34,220 bases of DNA from a virus. This document shows, one piece after another, positions 6,966-15,020 of this stretch. The stretch covers positions 1-34,220 of the IMG/VR virus record IMGVR_UViG_3300023184_000331; one strand, written 5' to 3'. The first letter of the stretch is position 1. Every line of letters begins with the position of its first letter. The notes below the pieces were generated by a model. It had not been told where the DNA came from. It did not search any database and saw nothing but the letters and a program-made list of their open reading frames with translations. The position numbers and the translations under genes are program-made.

Positions 6966-7016
6966 ATTATAGCAAAATGGAAATTATTGGTCAAGTACTA
7001 CTCTAGTACTACTTTT
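6966..7016 (-). promoter_or_regulatory. Strong early-type promoter with upstream box (76-aa gene)
   Basis: On the minus strand: -35 TTGACC (6994-6989), 17-base spacer, -10 TATAAT (6971-6966) preceded by TTTTGC. The upstream box (7016-6995) carries two copies of GTAGTAC, 11 bases apart. The stop of the glycosyltransferase gene falls right at the outer edge of the box. Confidence 0.87.
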
Positions 7017-7741
7017 TATTGCCACAGTTGTTGCACTAAAGGGTCGTGTACATCTGCGGGTTTTGGGTTGCCGTGGAACACTACCACACTGGTGTCAGGC
7101 TTGATTTTTACCCCGGTACCTGGTTTGAGATGTTTTCTTTTTGCAAAATCATATCCACCATCAAGACACTGCCAACGAAAACTTTCAAAACGAAAGTCAT
7201 CTGCAAATCGTCGTTGATTTACATTTAGCATCGCCCCCAAGTAGTCTTGATCTCCGGGATAACTTTTGATTGTGGCTTTGAAATCTGCTTGCGAAAACCG
7301 ATCCCATATCCAACCGAATCGATCAACATTGAACCACATCATGCTGGAATTCATTGTGACTGTATCTCTGCGTTGTAGGTATCTGAAGTCTCTAATGGTC
7401 CAAAGATAGTCTGTGCTGAGTTCACGCACCCAGTCAAGTTGATTTGCAATCACAACATCTAGATCAAAATATAACATATTACCCGCAAAGTATTCGGGAT
7501 TGAACAACTGCATTTTGTACCACCAAGATCGCTTGGGTCCGCTTATGCCCCAGTCTTCTAGGATGTGTTTGACCATGTGTGGTGGTACTGATCTATCATG
7601 TTCTGTATAAACATGCAAGCGTACCTCTGCTGTTAAATGGCGACACAACATATTGTACAAGTGTTCTACATACCGCCAGTCATAGCCTGATCCATGGATC
7701 ACACAGGCACAGTCAATGCGTCCAGGATTCTTTTTTGACAT
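7016..7741 (-). CDS. GT-A fold glycosyltransferase
   Basis: A 241-residue protein. The metal-binding DxD is D93-L-D95 in NMLYFDLDVVI, and the following N-terminal GT-A layout (RLHVYTEHD, WWYKMQLF) fits GT8/GT32-like enzymes that use nucleotide sugars. PGDQDYLGAML and the closing VVVFHGNPKP (His near the C-terminus) are also typical of this group. It starts as TAATG overlap with the methyltransferase upstream and is the last gene of a three-gene minus-strand unit. Sugar and acceptor are unknown. It probably works with the other glycan-cassette enzymes. Confidence 0.78.
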   Translation of the reverse strand: MSKKNPGRIDCACVIHGSGYDWRYVEHLYNMLCRHLTAEVRLHVYTEHDRSVPPHMVKHILEDWGISGPKRSWWYKMQLFNPEYFAGNMLYFDLDVVIANQLDWVRELSTDYLWTIRDFRYLQRRDTVTMNSSMMWFNVDRFGWIWDRFSQADFKATIKSYPGDQDYLGAMLNVNQRRFADDFRFESFRWQCLDGGYDFAKRKHLKPGTGVKIKPDTSVVVFHGNPKPADVHDPLVQQLWQ

Positions 7742-8376
7742 TAGAATTGAAAGATAATTTGATATTCGTCGTAAATGGGCAAATGGCCTTGACCGTACAA
7801 ATAGTCAACTATACGACTGCCTTTTCCGGTTCGTCGATTGTTGTTGACCCAGCGCGAGTTGTCGTCAATTGCTACCACACAACCCGGACGAATGTTGGGT
7901 TGTACTGTTAAGAATTCATTTAAATGATGCTGGGCACTGGCCGTGTCATCGTTCCAATCAACATCGTAACTGTCCAGATAAAACAAGTCCACTTGATCCA
8001 AGTCAGTTTGCTGTTGTAGCCAAGCCACGCTGTCACTAAGTGCAACCGAAAAGTTTGTGCTTGCAATGCTATTACGTGCGGCTTCACAAGCCTGACTGTC
8101 TATGTCTACACTACGCATTTGGCCGCCGTACAAGTCCACAAACTCTGTGAACAATCTAGCACTTTGTCCATCCATCCAGTTACCCGGTGTTCTCAGTGTG
8201 CCTGTTTCCACAATGTTGAAATTGCTTTGTTTTTGATTCAACAACAATCTAAAAATGATGTCAAAGCCCACAGCACGATTGTACATGCCGTCCACAAGAA
8301 CCCCTTGTGTTCCGTCAAACCGAATGTTCAACAAAGGGTAATAGATTCGTCTGTAATGGTCAAGCCAGGTATTCAT
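7741..8376 (-). CDS. SAM-dependent methyltransferase-like protein
   Basis: A 211-residue protein. Motifs are NIVETGTLRTPGNW (54-67, SAM loop), RSVDID (88-93, acidic residue binding the SAM ribose), DLFYLDSYDVDW (130-141) and VVAIDDNSRW (167-176). The order and the DD pair match TylF/macrocin O-methyltransferase or cephalosporin-hydroxylase-like folds, and parallel the protein at 1898-2488. Start and stop both overlap neighbours (ATGA at 8373-8376, TAATG at 7741). A sugar O-methyltransferase role is inferred from the flanking transferases. Confidence 0.68.
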   Translation of the reverse strand: MNTWLDHYRRIYYPLLNIRFDGTQGVLVDGMYNRAVGFDIIFRLLLNQKQSNFNIVETGTLRTPGNWMDGQSARLFTEFVDLYGGQMRSVDIDSQACEAARNSIASTNFSVALSDSVAWLQQQTDLDQVDLFYLDSYDVDWNDDTASAQHHLNEFLTVQPNIRPGCVVAIDDNSRWVNNNRRTGKGSRIVDYLYGQGHLPIYDEYQIIFQF

Positions 8377-9227
8377 GTGTTTGTTTCCAGTGCTGGTGCC
8401 AGTCTACTTATCCATGTGCCTCGACGCAGTTCATCTAAAGTGTACTCTGTGTGACAAACTTGTACCAACCAAGTGTCTCGATCTCGAGTGTAAGGTTGTT
8501 CAATTTCCCCAAAACTCATGCCCACAGGATATGCCAGACTACTTGGTGCTACCACAGGACGCACTCCGGCTATGGCCGCTTGTATTCCCGGGCCTGAATT
8601 GTAGTTTACTAGGGCATGACAGTCATAATGCATATCAAAACTGTCATAAGTGTTGGGCACTCGGTTGGGTGTTTCTATAGTGACGCCTGCAGGTAAATTG
8701 TCAAATGCCATTCGACAACGTGGATGTGGGCGCACGGTGACGGGACGATCTGTTGAATTCCGGAGTATTTGTAGTGTGCTGTGCAACCAGTCCGACATGT
8801 TCAAGCCAGACACTTGTAAACTGCGATCGTGTTGCAAGGCCACAATGATGTTGGGTTGAGAGTTGAATTGTGTGGCCAAACTGATTTTTAATTTCCGGGG
8901 TCGATCCCAATCCAAATTGACATGGTTTCCGTAGTAGCCGTCTGCTGTGATATTGTTCACAGCAATCTTCCAGGTGTCGCCACGATACAATGCCCCAATT
9001 TCAATTATGATCACTGGCCGACCTTGAGATCTATAATGTTCATATACTGCTTGATTGGCTGCCATCCGACCTGCCCACAATACACTCCAAATGACGGCGG
9101 CATCCGAAGTCATTGAGTTTTCTTGTGTTTGAATGCCACGGGCCTGTAAACAGTCTAGTACTGCACTCATGACTGGTTTGGAATTTTTTGCACATTGTAA
9201 AGGAAAATAGGCTATGTTTTTGATCAT
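8373..9227 (-). CDS. GT-B-like glycan transferase, family X member 1
   Basis: A 284-residue protein, one of four related proteins in the cassette. It has RPHP (166-169) and the NYNSGPGIQAAIAG segment (208-221), the RPHP...NS...A..G pattern of GT-B enzymes related to capsule and CDP-glycerol transferases (KpsC/KpsS-type). The N-terminal half has AVIWSVLWAGRM and PVIIIEIGALYRGDTWKI. It begins 12 bases from the divergent gene at 9240 and its stop overlaps the methyltransferase downstream as ATGA. No obvious ribosome site or promoter of either class is visible in the short gap. Confidence 0.65.
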   Translation of the reverse strand: MIKNIAYFPLQCAKNSKPVMSAVLDCLQARGIQTQENSMTSDAAVIWSVLWAGRMAANQAVYEHYRSQGRPVIIIEIGALYRGDTWKIAVNNITADGYYGNHVNLDWDRPRKLKISLATQFNSQPNIIVALQHDRSLQVSGLNMSDWLHSTLQILRNSTDRPVTVRPHPRCRMAFDNLPAGVTIETPNRVPNTYDSFDMHYDCHALVNYNSGPGIQAAIAGVRPVVAPSSLAYPVGMSFGEIEQPYTRDRDTWLVQVCHTEYTLDELRRGTWISRLAPALETNT

Positions 9228-9239
9228 AAGTAATTTTTA

Positions 9240-10040
9240 ATGAAGTACACTGTAATTACCACGTTTAACGAGTCGGGCTATAAACAATATGGCCAACGCA
9301 TGATTCAAACTTTCTTGCAAACATGGCCTGCTGAAGTCACCCTTGTGGTGTATGCAGAAGACTGTGCCATTGAGGAAACTGCACCTAATCTTGTGGTGCA
9401 TGATATTGGCATAGCAGATGCACTAACCACATTTAAAACTGCCTGGGCAGGTGTACCACGTGCCAATGGAGATGTCAGTAGCGATCCTGTTCGTAGCAAA
9501 AGAAAAGATTCCGGTAAAGGATTCAAGTGGGACGCTGTGCGTTTTGCTCACAAAGTCTACTCAATATTCCACTGTGCCAGAAGTATCTCAACTGATTGGT
9601 TAATATGGATGGATGCGGATACTGTGTGCCACAGCACTATTACTCTGGCAGACCTAGACCGCTTGTGTCCCCCAGATCGAGACCTGTGCTTTCTGGGACG
9701 GCAAGGCAAATACTCAGAATGTGGCTTGTATGCTATGAATCTCACAAGACCCAGTATAAAAACTTTCTTGCAAAAGTTTCAACGCATGTACGACGATGCT
9801 GAACAGGGAATATTTACACTCAAAGAGTGGCACGATAGTTATGTGTTTGATGATGTACGAAAACAATGTAATCTTGTTGAACTAGATTGGTCTGCACATT
9901 TGATCACAGGTGAAGGCCATCCGCTAATTAACTCGGAATGGGGTGCATACTTGGATCACCTTAAAGGTGCCAGAAAAGATCAGGGACGTAGCAAGCGAGA
10001 GGATCTAAAAGTTCCGCGTACAGAAGCGTATTGGCAATGA
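9240..10040 (+). CDS. GT-A type glycosyltransferase, first gene of plus-strand cassette
   Basis: A 266-residue protein. The DxD motif is D125-A-D127 in WLIWMDADTVC. The N-terminus (KYTVITTFNESGYKQYG) is the first strand and loop of a nucleotide-sugar-binding fold. A charged insert (SDPVRSKRKDSGKG, about 81-94) is unusual. It is the first gene of the seven-gene plus-strand block and ends in an ATGA overlap with the next gene. No ribosome site better than TAAG is seen before the ATG. The sugar transferred is unknown. Confidence 0.72.
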   Translation: MKYTVITTFNESGYKQYGQRMIQTFLQTWPAEVTLVVYAEDCAIEETAPNLVVHDIGIADALTTFKTAWAGVPRANGDVSSDPVRSKRKDSGKGFKWDAVRFAHKVYSIFHCARSISTDWLIWMDADTVCHSTITLADLDRLCPPDRDLCFLGRQGKYSECGLYAMNLTRPSIKTFLQKFQRMYDDAEQGIFTLKEWHDSYVFDDVRKQCNLVELDWSAHLITGEGHPLINSEWGAYLDHLKGARKDQGRSKREDLKVPRTEAYWQ

Positions 10041-10840
10041 CTTGGATATTCTTAAACAAAAACAATGCAGACGAGTACATTGAAATGTTTGCTGCCGGAT
10101 CACAAACAGTGCCCACTTGTTTAGAAACATGGTGTTACGAAGACAGTGATGCCCCACTTGTGTTGCGTGGCATCATGAAACACAAGATAATCAAGCGTTG
10201 TTGGGCGGATCAAAGACCGTTTTATTACATGGACTCAGGCTACTTGGGCAATAGACCCAGCATGGCCAATCCCAATGGTTGGAAGTTTTATCACAGGATC
10301 GTACCAAACAATCTACAACATGGTGCTGTGATTGATCGGCCTGCAGATAGACTACAACGATTAAACGTACGGATTAGACCCAGACAGAATCACTGCCGAG
10401 ACATACTCGTAGTCGCTCCTGACGAAAAGCCTTGTACGTTCTACGGTATCACACTAGACGAGTGGTTAAAGACCACAACGGATACTATCCGGCAATATAC
10501 TGATCGTCCCATACGCATGCGAGAACGTCCTGCGTCAAGATGGGATAGAAAAACACAACGACCCGAAGAGTGGTTGAACAATGTGCATGCTATAGTTACA
10601 TTCAATAGCACAGCCGCAACAGAAGCAGTACTAGCCGGCATTCCTACTTTTGTCACAGCACCTGCCAACGCCGCAACACCTGTGAGCAATACAGATTTAA
10701 GAACAATAGAAACACCTTGGTTCCCGGATAGTGACCAGGTATATAAGTGGGCTTGCCACTTGGCGTATGGACAGTTTCATACTACAGAACTGGCCAATGG
10801 TACCGCAGCCGCAATACTCAAGGAGACTCAACATGCGTGA
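10037..10840 (+). CDS. GT-B-like protein, family X member 2 (altered RPHP)
   Basis: A 267-residue protein; ATG at 10037 overlaps the preceding stop as ATGA. It shares with the 15013-16014 protein the block VLRGI, YYMDSGYLGN (63-72), YHRI..N..Q and RP.DRL..LNVR. The NS-motif region (FNSTAATEAVLAGIP, 189-203) is intact but the RPHP position reads RERP (162-165), so the usual histidine is lost. The C-terminal IETPWFPDSDQVYKWACHLAYGQF also matches the 15013-16014 protein. It may be a transferase with a changed active site, or a binding partner. Confidence 0.65.
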   Translation: MTWIFLNKNNADEYIEMFAAGSQTVPTCLETWCYEDSDAPLVLRGIMKHKIIKRCWADQRPFYYMDSGYLGNRPSMANPNGWKFYHRIVPNNLQHGAVIDRPADRLQRLNVRIRPRQNHCRDILVVAPDEKPCTFYGITLDEWLKTTTDTIRQYTDRPIRMRERPASRWDRKTQRPEEWLNNVHAIVTFNSTAATEAVLAGIPTFVTAPANAATPVSNTDLRTIETPWFPDSDQVYKWACHLAYGQFHTTELANGTAAAILKETQHA

Positions 10841-11483
10841 ACATTATGGATGGCAATTTCCTGACTTTGAAACACACTTGCCACGGATGATAAAGAAAAG
10901 TGTGGACAAAGGCTTGCCACCTGAATATCAAATTGCTGTACGACGTCGCAGTATTGAGTTATGTAAAAAACGAGATGTAGCATTGGACATTGGTGCCAAT
11001 GTAGGTTTATGGAGCCGTGATCTTGTGAAAAGTTTTGGCCGTGTGATAGCATTTGAACCTGTTGGTATATTTAGAGAATGTTTGGAACGTAATGTAACAG
11101 GAGATAACTTTGAAGTGCGCCCTATTGCACTAGGCGATCAGGATACCCAGGGCACCATGATCATTACCGAAGACAACTCTGGACACAGCCATCTTGATCC
11201 TGCCACTATGGGCACTGGTGATGTACAAGTTGTTCGTCTTGATAATCTAAACTTTCACGACATAAGTTATATCAAAATCGACTGCGAAGGCTATGAATAT
11301 CGCATACTGCAAGGTGCCGAACAAACAATTCGACGTTGTAGACCCGTTGTGGTAATAGAGCAAAAACCACATGATGCTTACAGCAAACAATACGGACAGT
11401 TTGCGGCTGTTGGATTACTGGAAGATTGGGGCATGATCCGACTGGATCAAGTGCGTGATGATTGGATCATGGGATGGCAATAG
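10833..11483 (+). CDS. FkbM-family methyltransferase
   Basis: A 216-residue protein. The ATG at 10833 has a strong AAGGAG and overlaps the preceding stop by eight bases. Motifs: LDIGANVG (51-58), the SAM-binding loop; AFEPV (73-77); and YIKIDCEGYEYRILQGAE (146-163), the FkbM signature. FkbM enzymes are O-methyltransferases acting on sugars or other small hydroxyl compounds. In this setting methylation of a glycan is the natural guess. It is the third gene of the plus-strand block. Confidence 0.85.
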   Translation: MREHYGWQFPDFETHLPRMIKKSVDKGLPPEYQIAVRRRSIELCKKRDVALDIGANVGLWSRDLVKSFGRVIAFEPVGIFRECLERNVTGDNFEVRPIALGDQDTQGTMIITEDNSGHSHLDPATMGTGDVQVVRLDNLNFHDISYIKIDCEGYEYRILQGAEQTIRRCRPVVVIEQKPHDAYSKQYGQFAAVGLLEDWGMIRLDQVRDDWIMGWQ

Positions 11484-12220
11484 GCGATTCTAAATTTATC
11501 AGTGTGTTACTACCCACAAGAAAAAGAACAAAATCTGTTGAAAAAAGTGTTCGAAGTTTGCTCGATCTTGCAACAGATCCCACAAGGATTCAAATTGCTA
11601 TTGCATATGATAATGATGATTTCGAAAGTCACAAATATTTCACTGGCAGTGAGTGGAAAGCATTTATAGAATCTTATGGTGCAGGACACGGTGTTTTTGA
11701 ATGTGAACCATGGGGTTACGAATACCTTGAGAAATATTATAATTTGATGGCTGTACATACATCTAGTGATTGGTTGTTAGTATGGAATGATGATGTTGTT
11801 ATGCTTTCCCAAGGATGGGACCAGGCGCTCTGGGAGATTAAAGATTTTATTGGAATGGTTCATATGGACTGTAATACAAAAATTAGATGGCCAGTCCCAG
11901 GATCAACATTATTCCCAATTGTTCCTCGTGCCTGGGTTGATTTTTTTGGTTGCATAACAGGAGGACCTTGTTTAGATTCTTGGATCGCTGAAATTTGTCA
12001 TAGTGCGGGTACTGCAAAAAGTATTAATGCTAACGTATTTCATGATCGTGCAGACGTTGCTGGAAACAACAATGACGAGACATATCAAGACACCAAAAGA
12101 CTCAGGGTAACAAATAAAAAAGTTTACAAAAGTGATGTAATGAAGCAACTGCGAGATGAATGGACCCAACGATGGATTAAATATTCAGATGAAAACAAAA
12201 ATAATCACACTAAAAAATAA
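11474..12220 (+). CDS. GT2-like glycosyltransferase, A+T-rich
   Basis: A 248-residue protein starting at the ATG at 11474, which overlaps the FkbM stop by ten bases. The GT-A features are VLLPTRKRTKSVEKS (11-25), IAIAYDNDDF (41-50) and WLLVWNDDVVML (100-111), where NDD replaces the usual DxD. GPCLDSWIAEICHSAG and the HDRADVAGNNNDETYQ tail resemble phage-encoded glycosyltransferases. The gene is clearly richer in A+T than its flanking cassette genes (11581-11640 has 17 G/C in 60 bases by hand count), with AAA and ATT codons common, which suggests separate acquisition. It overlaps the next gene by 32 bases. Confidence 0.7.
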   Translation: MAIGDSKFISVLLPTRKRTKSVEKSVRSLLDLATDPTRIQIAIAYDNDDFESHKYFTGSEWKAFIESYGAGHGVFECEPWGYEYLEKYYNLMAVHTSSDWLLVWNDDVVMLSQGWDQALWEIKDFIGMVHMDCNTKIRWPVPGSTLFPIVPRAWVDFFGCITGGPCLDSWIAEICHSAGTAKSINANVFHDRADVAGNNNDETYQDTKRLRVTNKKVYKSDVMKQLRDEWTQRWIKYSDENKNNHTKK

Positions 12221-12881
12221 TGCGCTGTCTGAGAGAGTATCTAAAGATTGCATCGAGCAGGCTACAAAGTTTGGGATGTCTGTTGAGGTATTTGACGCTG
12301 TAAACGGGTTTGATGCAGCCGGGCATCTAGAATTATTAGATATAAAACCGTTGGGAAAATTTAAAAAAGGTAGAGTTGGAGTAGTTGGGTGTTTGCTAAG
12401 TCATTACTATTTGTGGCTGGATTGTATCAAAGACAATGTTCCGTATGTTATCCTGGAGCATGATGGTTATTTCGTTAGGCCATTACCAGAAAATATTTTA
12501 GATTTGTTTGATGATATTATCAAATTGGATGCTGGTAATCCTTACAAAGATTCTTACGAGCAGTGGTTAGTTGAACACGAAAATGACAGTCCATCAACTT
12601 GGACTATCAACGACTATGAAGGCGGTGGAGGGAATCACGAAACTGGTGCTGGATGGAATACTATAGGAGCTTATGCTTACATTATTAAACCACATGCGGC
12701 AGAAAAAATAGTAGCATGGGTTAAACAGAATGGTTTTCTCCCAACTGATCATTTGTTAGGCACAAAAATTATAAACATAACTCACTACAAACCCACCATT
12801 GCAAGATTACATCCATATTATGCAATAGATGGCAACATCAAAAAGATGTCGACCACAATGAATTTGGAAAAAATGTTATGA
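12189..12881 (+). CDS. Glycosyltransferase family 25-like protein, A+T-rich
   Basis: A 230-residue protein. The start at 12189 (MKTKIITLKN) begins at the family's first strand; an earlier frame start at 12156 would add residues with no family look. GT25 (LPS/procollagen galactosyltransferase-like) features are FDAVNGFDA (35-43), GVVGCLLSHYYLW (64-76), where the S-H pair is typical, and VILEHDGYF (87-95) in place of the usual ILEDD. NTIGAYAYIIKPHAAEKI also fits the family. Codon use is A+T-rich like the preceding gene (12481-12540 has 16 G/C in 60 bases). It likely adds a hexose to a lipopolysaccharide-like acceptor. Confidence 0.75.
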   Translation: MKTKIITLKNNALSERVSKDCIEQATKFGMSVEVFDAVNGFDAAGHLELLDIKPLGKFKKGRVGVVGCLLSHYYLWLDCIKDNVPYVILEHDGYFVRPLPENILDLFDDIIKLDAGNPYKDSYEQWLVEHENDSPSTWTINDYEGGGGNHETGAGWNTIGAYAYIIKPHAAEKIVAWVKQNGFLPTDHLLGTKIINITHYKPTIARLHPYYAIDGNIKKMSTTMNLEKML

Positions 12882-13549
12882 GTCCGTACTATTTAGAATC
12901 AGTTAGGTTAGGCCGTGAGTTCCAAGAAAGCAACAAAGCCTGGGCAGGATACGATGTTGTAAAATATCAAAAAAAGATCAAAGAATTGGTAGATCACTAC
13001 AGTGCCCGGACCATACTAGACTACGGTTGCGGCAAGGGACTGCAATACCAAGAACGACTACCGTATGGCGGCAGCATCGGGCATGAATTGCCAGAATCTG
13101 AGTGGAAAACATTTGACGAGTATCTGGGTGTGACTGTGTACAAGTATGATCCTTGTGTGGCAGGCTTTGAGCAACTGCCTCCTGAGGGTACTAAGTTTGA
13201 TGGTGTTATTTGTACACAGGTGTTGAACAGTATACCCGATGATGACATGGTCTGGGTGCGTGAAACATTAGAAAAATATGCCATAAAGTTTTGCTTCATT
13301 GGTCTAAATTTCCAACGAGAAGCCAAAGAGAAAAAGACCATGTATGATTCCAAGTTTTTTCGAGAGCCTCGCACTAGAGAGTTCTTTCGCAGTTATTATC
13401 AAGATTGGTCAGGCAGTGATCTATTCTGGTGGTGGAAAGATCGTGGACACTATCCCGAATGGATAAACGATCAACTTAACGGAACTTGGACAGATGTTCC
13501 TAGCGTATGGACTGGCAAGTACAAATATGTAGAGGTAAACCACAGATGA
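12878..13549 (+). CDS. SAM-dependent methyltransferase
   Basis: A 223-residue protein starting in an ATGA overlap with the GT25-like gene. The SAM loop ILDYGCGKG lies at residues 46-54. FDGVICTQVLNSIPDDD is the motif that follows the adenine-binding strand. The C-terminal part is unusually rich in Trp and Phe (SGSDLFWWWKDRGHYPEW). Base composition returns to that of the rest of the cassette. A second, smaller methyltransferase follows directly, overlapping by four bases. Confidence 0.72.
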   Translation: MSPYYLESVRLGREFQESNKAWAGYDVVKYQKKIKELVDHYSARTILDYGCGKGLQYQERLPYGGSIGHELPESEWKTFDEYLGVTVYKYDPCVAGFEQLPPEGTKFDGVICTQVLNSIPDDDMVWVRETLEKYAIKFCFIGLNFQREAKEKKTMYDSKFFREPRTREFFRSYYQDWSGSDLFWWWKDRGHYPEWINDQLNGTWTDVPSVWTGKYKYVEVNHR

Positions 13550-14103
13550 TTATAGATCCCAAATATCAAGAGCAGTTGGCTACCATGCACAAACAAGGGA
13601 AATTTACCCACGGTAGTAAAGTTATTAAAAAAGTAAGGCCTTTTTTAAATCAATATAATCCCACCAGCGTATTAGATTTTGGCTGTGGACACGGTGCGTT
13701 GATGGCTAGTATACAACAGGCCTATCCTGACATGCGAGTAGAAGGCTACGATCCCGGTAATCCTGCACACCATCGTATGCCCAAACGTTCATTTGATGTT
13801 GTGGTCAGTGCTGATGTGCTTGAACATATTGAACCCAATCACTTGGCAGAAACATTACGTATGATCAGTGACAAAATAATTGTTGCAGGTTGGTTTAGAA
13901 TTGCTTGTTATCCTGCAAAAAAACATTTACCAGATGGTCGCAACGCTCATTTAATTGTGGAGTCACCAGACTGGTGGCGAGAACAACTGCTGGACAACAT
14001 GGATATTACCATTGCGTCAGAAGTGATCTCTGTGTTTGACAAAAGCCACACGTGGCCCGACGTTGTGGGCCACAACTATGATGTTGTGGTAGAAGCCAAG
14101 TAA
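13546..14103 (+). CDS. SAM-dependent methyltransferase, class I
   Basis: A 185-residue protein. The ATG at 13546 overlaps the previous stop as ATGA and follows AGAGGT; an earlier in-frame start at 13507 would lie deep inside the upstream gene. The SAM loop VLDFGCGHG is at 42-50, with EGYDPG as the acidic strand end and FDVVVSADVLEHIE the following motif. It is the last gene of the plus-strand block. Its final 28 bases overlap, tail to tail, the end of the minus-strand gene at 14076-15020, with no terminator between. Confidence 0.76.
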   Translation: MIIDPKYQEQLATMHKQGKFTHGSKVIKKVRPFLNQYNPTSVLDFGCGHGALMASIQQAYPDMRVEGYDPGNPAHHRMPKRSFDVVVSADVLEHIEPNHLAETLRMISDKIIVAGWFRIACYPAKKHLPDGRNAHLIVESPDWWREQLLDNMDITIASEVISVFDKSHTWPDVVGHNYDVVVEAK

Positions 14104-15020
14104 GGCTGAAACTTTTGCCAGATGCGTCCTGCCTGTGCATCTGCATCCGACCAGTGTGCGGCAGCCAAATCATATAGCCATTGCTCTCGTGTAAATATTG
14201 CGGGTGATTCAATTTGAGCAATATCTTGATTGGCCACTGCCCATGCCACGCAACTCACATCATCCGCAAACACAGGTATTCCAGCACACACAGCCGCCAC
14301 ACTTGCACTGCTGTTAAAGAACACCGCGGCATGAGCACCATTTAAGTTGTCTGCTAATTGAGTGTTTACAGGGTCTGCGACTATAATGCTGGTGATTTCA
14401 TTATTTTGTCTTTTGTACCACTTGTGAAAATCATCTGGTCTATAATCTCCTGGATGAGGACGTATTATGATCTGGCGTTGAGTATGTTGTCGAATTTGTC
14501 GAATTTTTCCATTAAGCCATTCCATAGGATCTAATGCTTTCATAGAAAAGCCGCCGTCACGTTGCATACAAATCAAGATATGTCCTTGAGGATTTGATCG
14601 TGGTGGTTGTAATTCAATGTGTAGTGCCTGGCGGATTTCGTCCCACTTGCTCGAGTCGCTGTTATGATTAGCATATTCAGCACGGTCGTAGAACGGTCCA
14701 TTCAAACTGTAGCGTAGATATCTACTGCCGTCGTCTGTGTACTTCCAGCAACTGGCATCAATACACATGGTATCGAGTCCACGTCTACGCTGTTCTGCTA
14801 TGATTTCTTTGCGTAAGGCAATGTTACGCCCGCCTGTGTTGGTAGTTGCCCAGCCCAACATTACCGCTAATCGACCGGGCGTGTAAACATAATCATGCTC
14901 TACCCGCACCAGTCCTCCAGAACTAGCAACACCTGTGGCAAAACTTTCAAGACATTGAGTTTTGCGTGTGTGCTTTTTTACATTGGCCACACTGGAAACG
15001 TAAACAACACAATCAAGCAT
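14076..15020 (-). CDS. GT-B-like glycan transferase, family X member 3
   Basis: A 314-residue protein with RPHP (187-190, IIIRPHPGD) and FFNSSASVAAVCAGIP (234-249), the paired motifs of GT-B capsule/teichoic-type transferases. LNGPFYDRAEY and WLNGKIRQIRQHTQRQ resemble the same region in the other members. It starts inside the end of the upstream gene (8-base overlap) and ends overlapping the plus-strand methyltransferase. This is one of two members, with the one at 8373-9227, that keep the RPHP histidine, so it is likely the active type. Confidence 0.68.
   Translation of the reverse strand: MLDCVVYVSSVANVKKHTRKTQCLESFATGVASSGGLVRVEHDYVYTPGRLAVMLGWATTNTGGRNIALRKEIIAEQRRRGLDTMCIDASCWKYTDDGSRYLRYSLNGPFYDRAEYANHNSDSSKWDEIRQALHIELQPPRSNPQGHILICMQRDGGFSMKALDPMEWLNGKIRQIRQHTQRQIIIRPHPGDYRPDDFHKWYKRQNNEITSIIVADPVNTQLADNLNGAHAAVFFNSSASVAAVCAGIPVFADDVSCVAWAVANQDIAQIESPAIFTREQWLYDLAAAHWSDADAQAGRIWQKFQPYLASTTTS

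Noticed and set aside
9228-9239. Divergent promoter pair between 9227 and 9240
   Set aside because: The gap is only 12 bases, and no -35/-10 pair or TAAATA element is convincing on either strand nearby.
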